This document shows positions 16,496 through 25,117 of a stretch of DNA of 64,000 nucleotides, piece by piece (the stretch's first letter is position 1; every line of letters begins with the position of its first letter). The stretch spans positions 744,001-808,000 of the forward strand of contig CANLXN010000001.1 in assembly GCA_947495135.1 (NCBI GenBank). Reading direction: 5' to 3'. This DNA is from an uncultured Flavobacteriaceae bacterium. Its GTDB lineage: Bacteria > Bacteroidota > Bacteroidia > Flavobacteriales > Flavobacteriaceae. A program made the translations under genes and the position numbers. The notes under the pieces are model-generated. The model did not search any database. It was given only the letters and a program-made list of their open reading frames with translations, and was not told where the DNA came from.

Positions 16496-17101
16496 ATGGA
16501 ACAGAAATTTTCATTTAAACACTTCGGAATTTTGCTATTTGCGGGTGTGTTTTTACTGCTGGGAAGCTGCAAATCGTCGGAAACTGCCGTAAATAGGGTA
16601 TTGGATGCAGACGTGGAAACACTGTTGAATCGTTTGGAAACAGAACCGTATCGTATCAATATTCGGTCTATAAGTCCCTTTAATACATTCGCCACCCAAC
16701 GTGTGTTGAATCAGCTATTAGTGCCGTATACGGGTAATTCGGCCAATAGAATTGATGTGGGCGGTGATGGGAATTATTTGGAGATCAAAGACAGTATTGC
16801 CAGTGCTTCTTTGCCATTCTTTGGAGAGCAGCGACAGGGTGGCGCTTATTATCGGCAAGGAGACAGCGGTATTAATATGGCTAGCGAGCCACAGGATTAT
16901 ACCATATCACCGCACAAATCTAAAAATGCTGCTGTGGTGAGCTTTACGATAGACGATTCCAATCGCAGTTCAGAGAATTATGATGTCTTCATGATGATTT
17001 TCCCGGGTGGCAAGTCGGAAATCTCCATCATGTCTTCGCATCGCACACCGATTTACTTTTCAGGAATTTTGGAATTTGTGGAAGCGGATAATGAGGAGTA
17101 A
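16496..17101 (+). CDS. DUF4251 lipoprotein
   Basis: The 201-aa protein has a lipoprotein signal (LLGSC, Cys25). The mature domain matches my memory of DUF4251, a Bacteroidota-only family: YRINIRSISPFNT, the G-[DN]-[YN]-L-E-[IV]-x-D block as GDGNYLEIKDSIASASLPFFGE, AGY/SGI, YTISPHKSKNAAVVSFTIDD, and a terminal SEISIMSSHRTPIYFSGI. The family is predicted to be envelope-located with a beta-rich fold and has no known function. It is monocistronic; the long intergenic region with repeat copy A follows it. Confidence 0.8.
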   Translation: MEQKFSFKHFGILLFAGVFLLLGSCKSSETAVNRVLDADVETLLNRLETEPYRINIRSISPFNTFATQRVLNQLLVPYTGNSANRIDVGGDGNYLEIKDSIASASLPFFGEQRQGGAYYRQGDSGINMASEPQDYTISPHKSKNAAVVSFTIDDSNRSSENYDVFMMIFPGGKSEISIMSSHRTPIYFSGILEFVEADNEE

Positions 17102-17871
17102 ATGATAGTTCGTTTAAGTTTAGTAAGTTTTATAAAACAGATAATTGTTGTGCAAAAGGAGTTAAGTTTGGAAAAGTCTCTTTTACATACTATTAGAATT
17201 GAAGGTCATAAGGACCTTTGATTGTAATACAACATGGATCTATTTGCAATAAGAGTAGGCTTTTCTGAATATTCTATTTTACATAATATAAATTATGATA
17301 CAAATATGTAAAACAGCATGAATCTGGTTATATGGACTATATATTAGTGTTGTTTTTTTGCCTATACGGTATATATGCCAGTAAAATTCGAAATAATGAA
17401 TTCTAAGCGATTGACATTTCAATTATCTACAGTATAATTGGTCGTGACGCCTGTCCGCCTTTTCTGGCGGATAAAATAGCCGCTACCAAGAGCTCGATTC
17501 CTTTGTAAATAAAAATGCTCGGTGCATTTTTCTCTACACACAATTGGCCATCGCTTGGCCACACAAAAAAAAGCATAACCTTTTGCTGTAAATATAATTT
17601 CGTTATTCGGGGAAAATCTCGCTAGATTTTTTTTCTACCACATTCTCGTAAAGCCTTCCGCAAAAGCTTAAAATTTTTCTGTGAGTAAATTTCTAAGCAC
17701 TTGCTCAAATACGTCTTCTAGTGATTATTTTTAGATTGTGCTTGTCAATATTATGTAAAATAGAATTGACAATTTAATTAGATAAAAAAATATATCTTTA
17801 CTTGACATAATAAAATGTGACTAAATAATTCTATCTCCCCTTTTTAGTCATTTTCAATATATTTTATCTTA
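17102..17871. repeat. 770-bp intergenic region carrying dispersed repeat copy A
   Basis: There is no gene. Positions 17437-17499 are a 63-bp segment repeated with a single mismatch at 20271-20333; it contains the hairpin TCCGCC-TTTTCT-GGCGGA. Similarity to the copy at 20271 continues, more weakly, to about 17710 (ACACACAATT..., AGCATAACC, ATTCTCGTAA, AAATTTCTAAGCAC). The last 150 bp are strongly AT-rich and probably contain the promoter of the 17872 gene. Confidence 0.8.
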
Positions 17872-18444
17872 ATGAAAATATTTCCAAGTTGGTCACAATT
17901 TAAGGGATGGAGTTTTCCAAGTAAAGCTACTGTAATTGCGCTTTACCTAGGTGTTATTGCTCTGGTTCTTGGAATATGGAGTGCTTTTATACCAAATAGT
18001 ATTGTAAATAATTATTACCATGAAGTAATTCAAAAGGATAGTATTAAAACCAAGACTACAGAACCAATAGTTACCTTGCCAGAAAAGGAACATCATGATA
18101 GGTTCAAACTACTAGGCAGCCGAAGTTCCGAATTAATTGAACAACTTCAGGCGCATTCGATTGTTATCGGTAGCAGTTCAAATAAAACAATACAAATCAC
18201 TTATTCAGGAAGCATATATCTTTTTGGTGAAAACGCCTCCCCTTTTGTGTCAAAATATGACGGAGGATATCTTAAAATAATTATCGATAAGAGTTGTGTG
18301 AGAAAATTTACAGATTTAGAAATTCCAGCAATGGGTCCAAGTCCAGAATCAATAATTAAAAATGAAATTCAATTTTCAATTGATAACCTTATTAAGAGTA
18401 ATACTCAACAAATTATTAAAGAAATTCTTGAATGTTTAGAATAA
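17872..18444 (+). CDS. Membrane-anchored protein of unknown function, partner of the 590-aa protein
   Basis: The 190-aa protein has a short cytoplasmic N-terminus, one membrane helix (residues about 22-42, ATVIALYLGVIALVLGIWSAFI) and a soluble domain of about 145 residues, with a beta-rich middle (HSIVIGSSSNKTIQITYSGSIYLF) and a helical end containing two cysteines. I do not recognise a family. Its 3' end overlaps the next gene by 13 bp, so the two are translationally coupled. The pair is bracketed by the two 63-bp direct repeats. Base composition is more AT-rich than in the preceding genes, consistent with, but not proof of, acquisition by transfer. Confidence 0.65.
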   Translation: MKIFPSWSQFKGWSFPSKATVIALYLGVIALVLGIWSAFIPNSIVNNYYHEVIQKDSIKTKTTEPIVTLPEKEHHDRFKLLGSRSSELIEQLQAHSIVIGSSSNKTIQITYSGSIYLFGENASPFVSKYDGGYLKIIIDKSCVRKFTDLEIPAMGPSPESIIKNEIQFSIDNLIKSNTQQIIKEILECLE

Positions 18445-20204
18445 TTATAATCACTTTTATTTATTGCCTGCATTTTACGCTATTGTCTCAAAATGACAAT
18501 GGCAAGACCGTTTTAATCTATTCAAAAGACCCAGGGTTTCTCAATCTATATATTGAATCTAAGCTTCGTGAATTACCAAATATAAAGACAAATGAGTTAT
18601 ATTTTAATGAGGTCAGCTCGTTCAACACAATAGTTGATGATAATAAGTTGCAATCGGAGTTATCAAAAATGGTATGGAAGCAATTTAGAGCCAAAGACTA
18701 TGTTCTTCCGATACCCGGAGAGAAAAACATAAATTTGGACAAAAAGATAATAGATATTTTGACCAACTACGATTATCTATTAGCTGTCAAAACTAATACT
18801 TTAGGAGAACTCATCGAATTTCAATTTCAACTATTTGAGACACTTCCTTCCGATTTTCATAATTCAATTAAAAGGGAGTTACCACGTAACTTAGTCGATA
18901 ATGTAATAAGCACAGAAAACTTTTTTATTAATCCCAAGGAAAATGGCTATCTAGAACAAATAAATAACGCACTTAAAAGGTTATTTGTTGGTTCAAATTT
19001 GAAGCCAATTGTTGATCTTAGAATCTTTGGTGATCCTATTAGTTCATATGAAACAGTTCATGTGCCTATGAATAGCGAATTCATTTTAGACGGAGGAAAT
19101 TCTGGAGATACTGACACAAACGATATTCTTTACATTTGGAGGAATATTCCAAATGAAGGTGAACAATACCAAACGACCAATAAAATTTCTTTTGATAAAA
19201 ATCTGCCTAAGCAGAAGATTAACCTAAAAAGCGCTGGGGATTACAGAATAGGGTTTAGGGTTTATGATGGTGTGGAATATTCTGAGGAAATCCAAGTTCA
19301 GTTAAGAACATTTGTGAAACCAACCTTTTATGTAGACAAACAACTAGTATATTCGATTAATTATCAATCTCTATTCGGTCGAAATCAAGGGCCAACTTTT
19401 GAAAGTCAAAAAATCACTCATTACCATACTTATCATTATGATACACAAGAAAGTACAATTCTAATTACTAAGGACCCTCTAAGGAATAAGTATATTGAAG
19501 ATAACGACAAATCAAAAATTGACACATTAAGTACTCAAACATCACATAAGAATAAGGATGGCCATAACTACACTGAAATAACTTTAAAATCGAAGTTTTT
19601 ATGGAATTCAGATGGAGAAGAATATTTTTTATATACTTTATTGCAACCTTCCAATTATTTGAGTGATGGGTTAAAAATTAGGCATAAACTAAAGAAAAGA
19701 AGAGTTGTTAATATATATACGGAATTCGGGTTTTCTGGGTTTTTACCGCAATTTGAGGGAGATAACAATAAGTTTAAATGGTACCCTAGTATCGCAATAG
19801 GGGCTTTCTTGACAAAAAATATTGAAATTGAAATTGGGACTCCCCTTTTTGAATCAAAGCTAATAAATCACGAAGGTGTTGAACTATTTTATCCAGCCTC
19901 GCTCTCTTCTAATCTAAAGTACCATATTTATAAAAATAAAAAGTTTCCAGAAGATCTAACGAACGCAACCGTAGGAATAGTCCATAACGCTTATAAAATT
20001 CCAAGAAATGGTAATCAACCGATTGGGTATAGCAGTTTAGGTCTTTCGGTTGGAATTCAAGCCACCTTAATTTCGAATCCAGATGGTCATGGCTTTCAAA
20101 TGGACGGGTATTATTCACTTGATGTCTCTCATTTTATAAACAATAACAATTTATCGAACGCAGTTGATTTGGGATATAAAGCCGGAGTCGCAATTAGCTT
20201 TTAA
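18432..20204 (+). CDS. Secreted protein with PKD/Ig-like domain and barrel-like C-terminus, unknown
   Basis: The 590-aa protein has a signal peptide ending TLLSQ (about residue 19). Residues 20-190 form a mixed alpha/beta region with an opening KTVLIYSKDPGFLNLYIESKL. Residues about 195-290 resemble a PKD/Ig-like domain (NSEFILDGGNSGDTDTNDILYIWRNIP...GDYRIGFRVYDGVEYSEEIQVQLR), with the typical D-G-x-x-S-x-D-x-[DN] turn. Residues 390-590 are alternating beta strands ending DLGYKAGVAISF, suggestive of an outer-membrane barrel. ATG overlaps the end of the 190-aa gene. No catalytic motif was seen. Confidence 0.65.
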   Translation: MFRIIIITFIYCLHFTLLSQNDNGKTVLIYSKDPGFLNLYIESKLRELPNIKTNELYFNEVSSFNTIVDDNKLQSELSKMVWKQFRAKDYVLPIPGEKNINLDKKIIDILTNYDYLLAVKTNTLGELIEFQFQLFETLPSDFHNSIKRELPRNLVDNVISTENFFINPKENGYLEQINNALKRLFVGSNLKPIVDLRIFGDPISSYETVHVPMNSEFILDGGNSGDTDTNDILYIWRNIPNEGEQYQTTNKISFDKNLPKQKINLKSAGDYRIGFRVYDGVEYSEEIQVQLRTFVKPTFYVDKQLVYSINYQSLFGRNQGPTFESQKITHYHTYHYDTQESTILITKDPLRNKYIEDNDKSKIDTLSTQTSHKNKDGHNYTEITLKSKFLWNSDGEEYFLYTLLQPSNYLSDGLKIRHKLKKRRVVNIYTEFGFSGFLPQFEGDNNKFKWYPSIAIGAFLTKNIEIEIGTPLFESKLINHEGVELFYPASLSSNLKYHIYKNKKFPEDLTNATVGIVHNAYKIPRNGNQPIGYSSLGLSVGIQATLISNPDGHGFQMDGYYSLDVSHFINNNNLSNAVDLGYKAGVAISF

Positions 20205-20270
20205 CTGAAACAGAATACCTTCCATACACATTGCCCTACCCTCCTTCCGTCGCTTCGGGCAAAGAGTATT

Positions 20271-20333
20271 ATTGGTCGTGACGCCTGTCCGCCTTTTCTG
20301 GCGGATAAAATAGCCGCTACCAAGCGCTCGATT
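20271..20333 (+). repeat. 63-bp direct repeat, second copy
   Basis: This segment differs from 17437-17499 at one base (CAAGCGCTC versus CAAGAGCTC). It contains the hairpin TCCGCC-TTTTCT-GGCGGA. The two copies bracket the 190-aa/590-aa gene pair in the same orientation. Confidence 0.95.
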
Positions 20334-20585
20334 GTTTTATAAAGTCAAATTGCTCTGGCAATTTATTTTACACACAATTATCCAACGCTTGCCAACGCCA
20401 AAATAAAAGCTAACCTTTTTGCTCTTATTAAAAATCGTTTATTCGATAAAATGTACGTAATAAAAAATTTTACGAGATTCTCGTAAGCTTCCCACAAGAG
20501 CATAAAATTACTCTGCGAGATAATTTCTATACACTTGTTATATTTAGAACTCCAATTAATTCTTTTTTAATGTTTCATTATTAGG

Positions 20586-20622
20586 TATTTTAAAAATTGA
20601 TACTCAATCAATTTTTAAAATA
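20586..20622. repeat. Perfect 16-bp inverted repeat with 5-base loop
   Basis: TATTTTAAAAATTGAT and its exact reverse complement ATCAATTTTTAAAATA flank ACTCA. It would form a strong hairpin or cruciform; as a terminator it lacks G:C pairs. It lies between the 590-aa gene and the DUF6119 module, about 255 bp beyond the 3' end of the 68-aa gene. Confidence 0.9.
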
Positions 20623-20876
20623 GTGTCTTGAAACAAAAGAAATCGACACAGGAGATTCACGAACTCTTAAAACAATATTAACGCTGAGCTAAACAAAAAT
20701 TCAAGGCTGCATATAATTTTGGAAACAATTAACCGCTCATTCGCTATATTTTAGGAAAGATTGGAACTCGTTATGACTGTTATGGAATTCGTTTTATAAT
20801 CGAAACAATCAAAACCATGTATTGCTAAATCTCTAAAATATGCACGCTCATTTCTCCTATTGTTTTTACCAAAATT

Positions 20877-21083
20877 TTATGAGGTCGAGGTTTTAATGTA
20901 GAACAAATCATCATCAATTTCTTTTACAATTGGATGTTTAAGGACTTCATCAATATCGCTAACTTTTCCGCCAGCTCTTAAAACAATTTGTTTTATATAA
21001 TCTCTATTAATTGTTTCGAATTGTTCAACTAACATTTCATGTCTAATAAGCATTAAAAAAGTCTCTATTTTTTCTTTATCCAT
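20877..21083 (-). CDS. 68-aa protein, partner of the DUF6119 protein
   Basis: This small, highly charged protein (MDKEKIETFLMLIRHEMLVEQFETINRDYIKQIVLRAGGK...) is predicted mostly helical, with no signal peptide or membrane helix. It starts 5 bp after the stop of the 592-aa DUF6119 gene on the same strand, so the two form a tight operon. I do not recognise the family. Its position and size are what one expects of an accessory, regulator or antidote of the larger protein, but that is inference only. Confidence 0.65.
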   Translation of the reverse strand: MDKEKIETFLMLIRHEMLVEQFETINRDYIKQIVLRAGGKVSDIDEVLKHPIVKEIDDDLFYIKTSTS

Positions 21084-21088
21084 AGTTT

Positions 21089-22867
21089 TTAAACTTCTGT
21101 TATTCTTTCAATTAAAAAATTAAAGTCAGTATTTTTCATATCTCTAATGCAATACAGTAAAGAAAGTTTTGCTATTCTTGAATTTGTTGAAGTAATTTCG
21201 TCATTAATTTCTAATTGTGAAGTTGACGAATAAGCAAAGACGAATGAAATCTTTTTGGTTTTAAATAAGTCAATAAAATTATCAAGATTCACTATCTCTT
21301 GAGTGCCATCTTCTTTAAGACATTGTAAAGAATTGTTGTTATACTGCTTATTAGAAATAGCATTATAATAAAGTTCAAAAGCCTCATTATTGCTCTCTCC
21401 TATAGCATTTGTCAACACTCTTGCGCCATTTATAATTTGATTAGCCAGAACTCTCAAATCCCTTCCTAAACCTTTCTTGACATGATATAAGTAAATATTA
21501 TTATCAGTAATTCTTATCAAATCACAAATTTCTAAATAATATAAAAAGGCTGTATCTGCTACAATGAAATTTTCAGCTTCTTTATAATTTCTATTATAGG
21601 CTCCTTCAGTTCCGTGAACATTAAAATCCCAATCATTCAAACTCAATGGTGGAGCTAATAAATCAAAATTTAAATTACCTAAATGATTATTTAAATAATC
21701 ATTAAATCCTTCTCTATATCTATACCATTGATTATCTAATTTAAAAAATCGATTGCCATCAAACTCAATCTCACCACTTATCCACTTATCAAGACTCTTT
21801 TCATTAGAATAGGCATTATCTTCATCAATGGCGAAACCGCCTACACAATTTTCCATACTTTCAATAAAGTTGGCTTCTGTACTTGAATCTATAACATCTT
21901 CATTTACAAGTCTGTTCATAGTTGCTATATACCCAAAAGAATAACCTAAAGGAATTTCTATATGACTACCTAAAACATCAAACCAGACTATAGTAGCTTT
22001 GGTATACCTGAAAATATCTGGATGATAAAAATCAACTGAATTCCCATTATTATATGCTTCATAAGCCATTTTTATTAACTCTAAATTCAGATTATCCTCA
22101 ATAGCTCTTAACTCTCCAGCTGTAAGTCTATAAAATTGATTAAACTGTACACCTGCTGTCTGAAGAAGCTCTTCTATTTGGGAAATTCTTTGAATTAATT
22201 CATCATAATCAAAGTTTGTAGAAACCTCAAATGAGGAACCTCCAGAAATAGAAACTCTAGTTGTATCTTCTCTTTTCTTTACAATTCCTAACCTTGCAAA
22301 ATGCTCTTCATCTATTGATGCTAGCATAGCTCTATATATCTTTCCAAAATCATCTTCATAGGCCAAATTGTAATCTTCTCTAAAAAATCTTTCAGCTCCT
22401 AAAACTGATCCAAAAACACCTCTTTCTTCTAATTTTCGAATTTCTGTTACGTTTTTATCTACCAATTTCGATAAAACATCCAACCCAAAAAATTTATCAA
22501 GAGACTCATCCATTATGTGTCTACCATAATAACCTTTGGTAATAGCATAAATTCTTCTATCATTATAAATAAATAATATAAAAGCCGAATATTTTGCTTC
22601 CAATTCATTTAAGTCTTCTTCATTATCGACTATACCATTTAAAAAGTTAAGCCAATGAGGTTTTATATCATCTGTTGAATAAATGAACAACTTGGATTGA
22701 TATTCGTTATTGGCTATAGTGTTCTGTAATTGAATATTCCTAAATTGATTTCCACTTTTATTATAATAATCAAGAATCATTTGGTCGATAATTTCTTCAG
22801 AATCACCCAAGTTTTCGACAATCACGTCCTGAATTTTATATAGTTTAGCATTAACTCGATTTGACAT
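21089..22867 (-). CDS. DUF6119 / TIGR04141-like sporadically distributed protein
   Basis: The 592-aa cytoplasmic protein matches my memory of the TIGR04141 (DUF6119) family: KLFIYSTDDIKPHWLNFL (57-76), then SAFILFIYNDRRIYAITKGYYGRHIMDESLDKFFGLDVLSKL (94-135), where the family has a G-x-G-R-H-x-L motif followed by D-F-G-L, then a variable middle. It ends with the family's best conserved C-terminal block: YNRNYKE...LYYLEICDLIRITDNNIYLYHVKKG (424-466). The E-x-C-D ... H-V-K-K spacing recalls PD-(D/E)xK nuclease cores. The family is patchily distributed and often found in accessory regions; its function is unknown to me. It is followed by a 68-aa gene and flanked by dispersed repeats. Confidence 0.72.
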   Translation of the reverse strand: MSNRVNAKLYKIQDVIVENLGDSEEIIDQMILDYYNKSGNQFRNIQLQNTIANNEYQSKLFIYSTDDIKPHWLNFLNGIVDNEEDLNELEAKYSAFILFIYNDRRIYAITKGYYGRHIMDESLDKFFGLDVLSKLVDKNVTEIRKLEERGVFGSVLGAERFFREDYNLAYEDDFGKIYRAMLASIDEEHFARLGIVKKREDTTRVSISGGSSFEVSTNFDYDELIQRISQIEELLQTAGVQFNQFYRLTAGELRAIEDNLNLELIKMAYEAYNNGNSVDFYHPDIFRYTKATIVWFDVLGSHIEIPLGYSFGYIATMNRLVNEDVIDSSTEANFIESMENCVGGFAIDEDNAYSNEKSLDKWISGEIEFDGNRFFKLDNQWYRYREGFNDYLNNHLGNLNFDLLAPPLSLNDWDFNVHGTEGAYNRNYKEAENFIVADTAFLYYLEICDLIRITDNNIYLYHVKKGLGRDLRVLANQIINGARVLTNAIGESNNEAFELYYNAISNKQYNNNSLQCLKEDGTQEIVNLDNFIDLFKTKKISFVFAYSSTSQLEINDEITSTNSRIAKLSLLYCIRDMKNTDFNFLIERITEV

Positions 22868-23365
22868 AAGTGCATATTTATTAGTTACAGTAAAATCACT
22901 GTACTATTATTTATAATCTTTTAAAGGCTATAATTAATTAAAGGGAGAGTTTGAATATAATGATTTTTAACAAGTAATAGATTACGGAAATCCTTAGTTT
23001 TCAAAATTTTATATAAAAAACCCATTCCACACACATTATGCTTCCCTCCTACGTCGTCGCATAAAAAGTGTTCCATTAACATTGTAGAAGAAACATTTGA
23101 GCAGAAAAAAATCAAAAAAAATAGTAACAACTTTCGCTTTTTACCAAAGCAAAGTGACATAACCCGCCTACGCAAAAAAAGCTCCAGCTGACGCGCGCAA
23201 AACATTATAGAACAAATTGGCTAATACTTAATAACACGGCTATATGTACGATATACGATGTTTGATGGACGATAGACGATATGTTCTTGCCTGTAACTTC
23301 CCTATTATGGATAATTGTTGCGGAATTTTGAAATATGGGATTGCTTTGTTAAAAATGTTTCTATT
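22868..23365. repeat. 498-bp intergenic region with E-type and F-type dispersed repeats
   Basis: There is no convincing gene. An E-type segment (CCATTCCACACACATTATGC, 23022-23074) and an F-type segment (TACGATATACGATGTTTGAT..., 23243-23340) are present. The F segment is matched by 26366-26458 in the same orientation on the other side of the serine hydrolase/AraC module. The 94-codon minus-strand frame here runs through the repeats and is not credible. Confidence 0.75.
22886..22903. promoter_or_regulatory. Operator-like palindrome upstream of the DUF6119 gene
   Basis: TACAGT-AAAATC-ACTGTA is a 6-bp inverted repeat centred about 28 bp upstream of the ATG of the DUF6119 gene, where a repressor would block transcription. 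No regulator has been identified; the 68-aa partner is one candidate. Confidence 0.35.
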
Positions 23366-25033
23366 CTACAAAACCTTAACTCCCTGCATAATCTCCCCCT
23401 CCAATAAGATATTAATATAACTAGCATTGCCATCTTTGGTGAATTCAATTTCGGCACCTATTTCTTCAATAAAGAATTTGTTATCGCCTTTTGGCTTTAA
23501 TTCTAATGCATCCGAGCCTTTGGGTTGTCCTAATAACTGGCCATTCTCAAGGGAGATGGTAATGGTCATTTGTTCAGAAACATAGGTTCCTGTATAGGTT
23601 TTTAGCCTTTCCGAATCTACCGAAATGACCTCATTCTTTTTAGGCGTCTCTTTCGCGGTTTTAAGGGCAGTTGATTTTGTAATTCTATTTTGATACACAA
23701 ACTCTTGGTAACCCATTTCCGAATCTTTAGAAAAAGTGAAACTCACATACCCTTGTCTAAATGACAACGTACGATCGTTATGCGCATACAGCTTTCGCTC
23801 TCTCCCACCCGGTGCCTTGTAAAAAAGTCCTGTTTCCTCATTGTAATCGATATAGCGTTTATCACCATTTTCAAGGGTGTAGGTTCCAATAAACTTCCCC
23901 AATTCGCTTGTTGTTAACATCTTTGCTTCAGTCGATAATGGATAGGGCTTTCCCAGTATCGTGGAGGCAATTTGTATGGTTGGGTACCTAGGCGACCCTT
24001 CCTCATTATTTTGCATCACAATTACATAGAGGTTTTCTTCGGGCACATAAATCGAATTTGCCTTAAAACCCGGTGTACTACCAGAGTGCTCATACGAGTC
24101 GGTATTTTGAATTTTGTTGAACTCCCAACCGTAGCCGTAATGCGTGTTCGTTCCATTATGTAATTGATAATCATTCAGCATGGCCGAAAGACTTGATGTA
24201 TTAATGATTTTATGACTGAAGAGACCCGTCACCCATTTATTCATATCTCTGGGTGTACTTACGATATCACCCGCAGAAAAGGTAGGAAAAGGGTTTGCTG
24301 GACTCAATTCATCGTTGTCATTTAGCTCATAGCCTATTGCTTTCTTTGCGAAGCCGTCATTATTACTGGAAACTGTAGACCGATTCATTTTTAACGGACT
24401 AAAAATGTGATCGTCTACATATTCTTTATACGACTTCCCAGATACTTTTTCGATAATCAAGCCCAATAAGATGTAGCCATTATTTGAGTACTGATATTCT
24501 TCTCCTGGCATAAAAACTAAGTTTGGCGCATTGGCAGTCGACACATTCTCATGGATAGTTATTTCGGAAGCATTACTAATACCCAATCCTATCACGATTC
24601 CTTTGGATGGTAGACCGGACGTATGGGTAAGTAGGTGTTCAATTGTAATTGGATATTTTTCAATTGAAAACGCCTTAAGATGTATTCCTAAATAATCTGA
24701 AACCTTTAGTTTTCCTTGTTCTTGTAACTGAAGTATGGCTGCCGCGGTAAATTGTTTGGTGATAGAGCCAATATTGAATCTTGTAGATTTTTTAATTCGT
24801 TTGTTCGTATTCACATTAGCTAAGCCAAGCTGCCTTTCATAAACGATTTTTCCTTCTTTCGATATAAGTACCGATACTCCTGTTGTTTCTTTATCGTACG
24901 AAGCGGTTAATAGCTGTTCTATTTGCAAACGAGTTTCTTTGCTAAGCTTGCTTTTTTTTGATTGAGCACTCCCCTCTTGAGTACTTGAAAAAAGAGTAAA
25001 GAAAATGAGCATTAAGAATGTAGTTGATTTCAT
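23366..25033 (-). CDS. Secreted serine hydrolase, class C beta-lactamase fold
   Basis: I start at the ATG at 25033 (MKSTTFLMLIFFTLFSS..., signal ending GSAQ); the track's start at 25081 is a TTG with no signal logic. The catalytic domain (about 330 residues) shows the three family motifs: SITK (S-x-x-K, nucleophile Ser), YSN (Y-x-N) and EHSGSTPGF (H-x-G in place of K-T-G). The C-terminal 200 residues carry two lipocalin-like DUF3471-type beta domains (GTYTLENGDKRYIDYNEETGLFYKAPGGRERKL and TYTGTYVSEQMTITISLENGQLLGQP). Such proteins hydrolyse D-amino-acid peptides, esters or beta-lactams; the substrate is not predictable. A membrane AraC regulator lies immediately upstream. Confidence 0.85.
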   Translation of the reverse strand: MKSTTFLMLIFFTLFSSTQEGSAQSKKSKLSKETRLQIEQLLTASYDKETTGVSVLISKEGKIVYERQLGLANVNTNKRIKKSTRFNIGSITKQFTAAAILQLQEQGKLKVSDYLGIHLKAFSIEKYPITIEHLLTHTSGLPSKGIVIGLGISNASEITIHENVSTANAPNLVFMPGEEYQYSNNGYILLGLIIEKVSGKSYKEYVDDHIFSPLKMNRSTVSSNNDGFAKKAIGYELNDNDELSPANPFPTFSAGDIVSTPRDMNKWVTGLFSHKIINTSSLSAMLNDYQLHNGTNTHYGYGWEFNKIQNTDSYEHSGSTPGFKANSIYVPEENLYVIVMQNNEEGSPRYPTIQIASTILGKPYPLSTEAKMLTTSELGKFIGTYTLENGDKRYIDYNEETGLFYKAPGGRERKLYAHNDRTLSFRQGYVSFTFSKDSEMGYQEFVYQNRITKSTALKTAKETPKKNEVISVDSERLKTYTGTYVSEQMTITISLENGQLLGQPKGSDALELKPKGDNKFFIEEIGAEIEFTKDGNASYINILLEGEIMQGVKVL

Positions 25034-25117
25034 AGTCATGATTTGATTGATTGATATTTCAACAAAAATGAGCAATATCAATCAACAAGTCGACTCATGA
25101 CTTCCTATGAGACCTAT

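Larger units (their letters stand above)
20205..20876. repeat. 672-bp intergenic region carrying dispersed repeat copy B
   Basis: There is no gene. An E-type segment (CCATACACATTGCCCTACCC) begins 14 bp after the stop of the 590-aa gene, followed directly by the 63-bp repeat (20271-20333) and its weaker downstream extension to about 20545. Sub-segments of this copy recur at 26484-26536 and 35083-35134. A separate perfect 16-bp inverted repeat lies at 20586-20622. The last 200 bp show nothing recognisable. Confidence 0.8.

Noticed and set aside
17437-20333. Integron cassette with attC sites
   Set aside because: The 63-bp repeat has a hairpin, but I cannot find the conserved attC core pair (RYYYAAC/GTTRRRY) in the right arrangement and no integrase is present in the window.
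22921-23205. 94-aa minus-strand ORF with a hydrophobic stretch
   Set aside because: It runs across the dispersed repeat and low-complexity A-tracts; the Cys/Phe-rich composition is unlike its neighbours.
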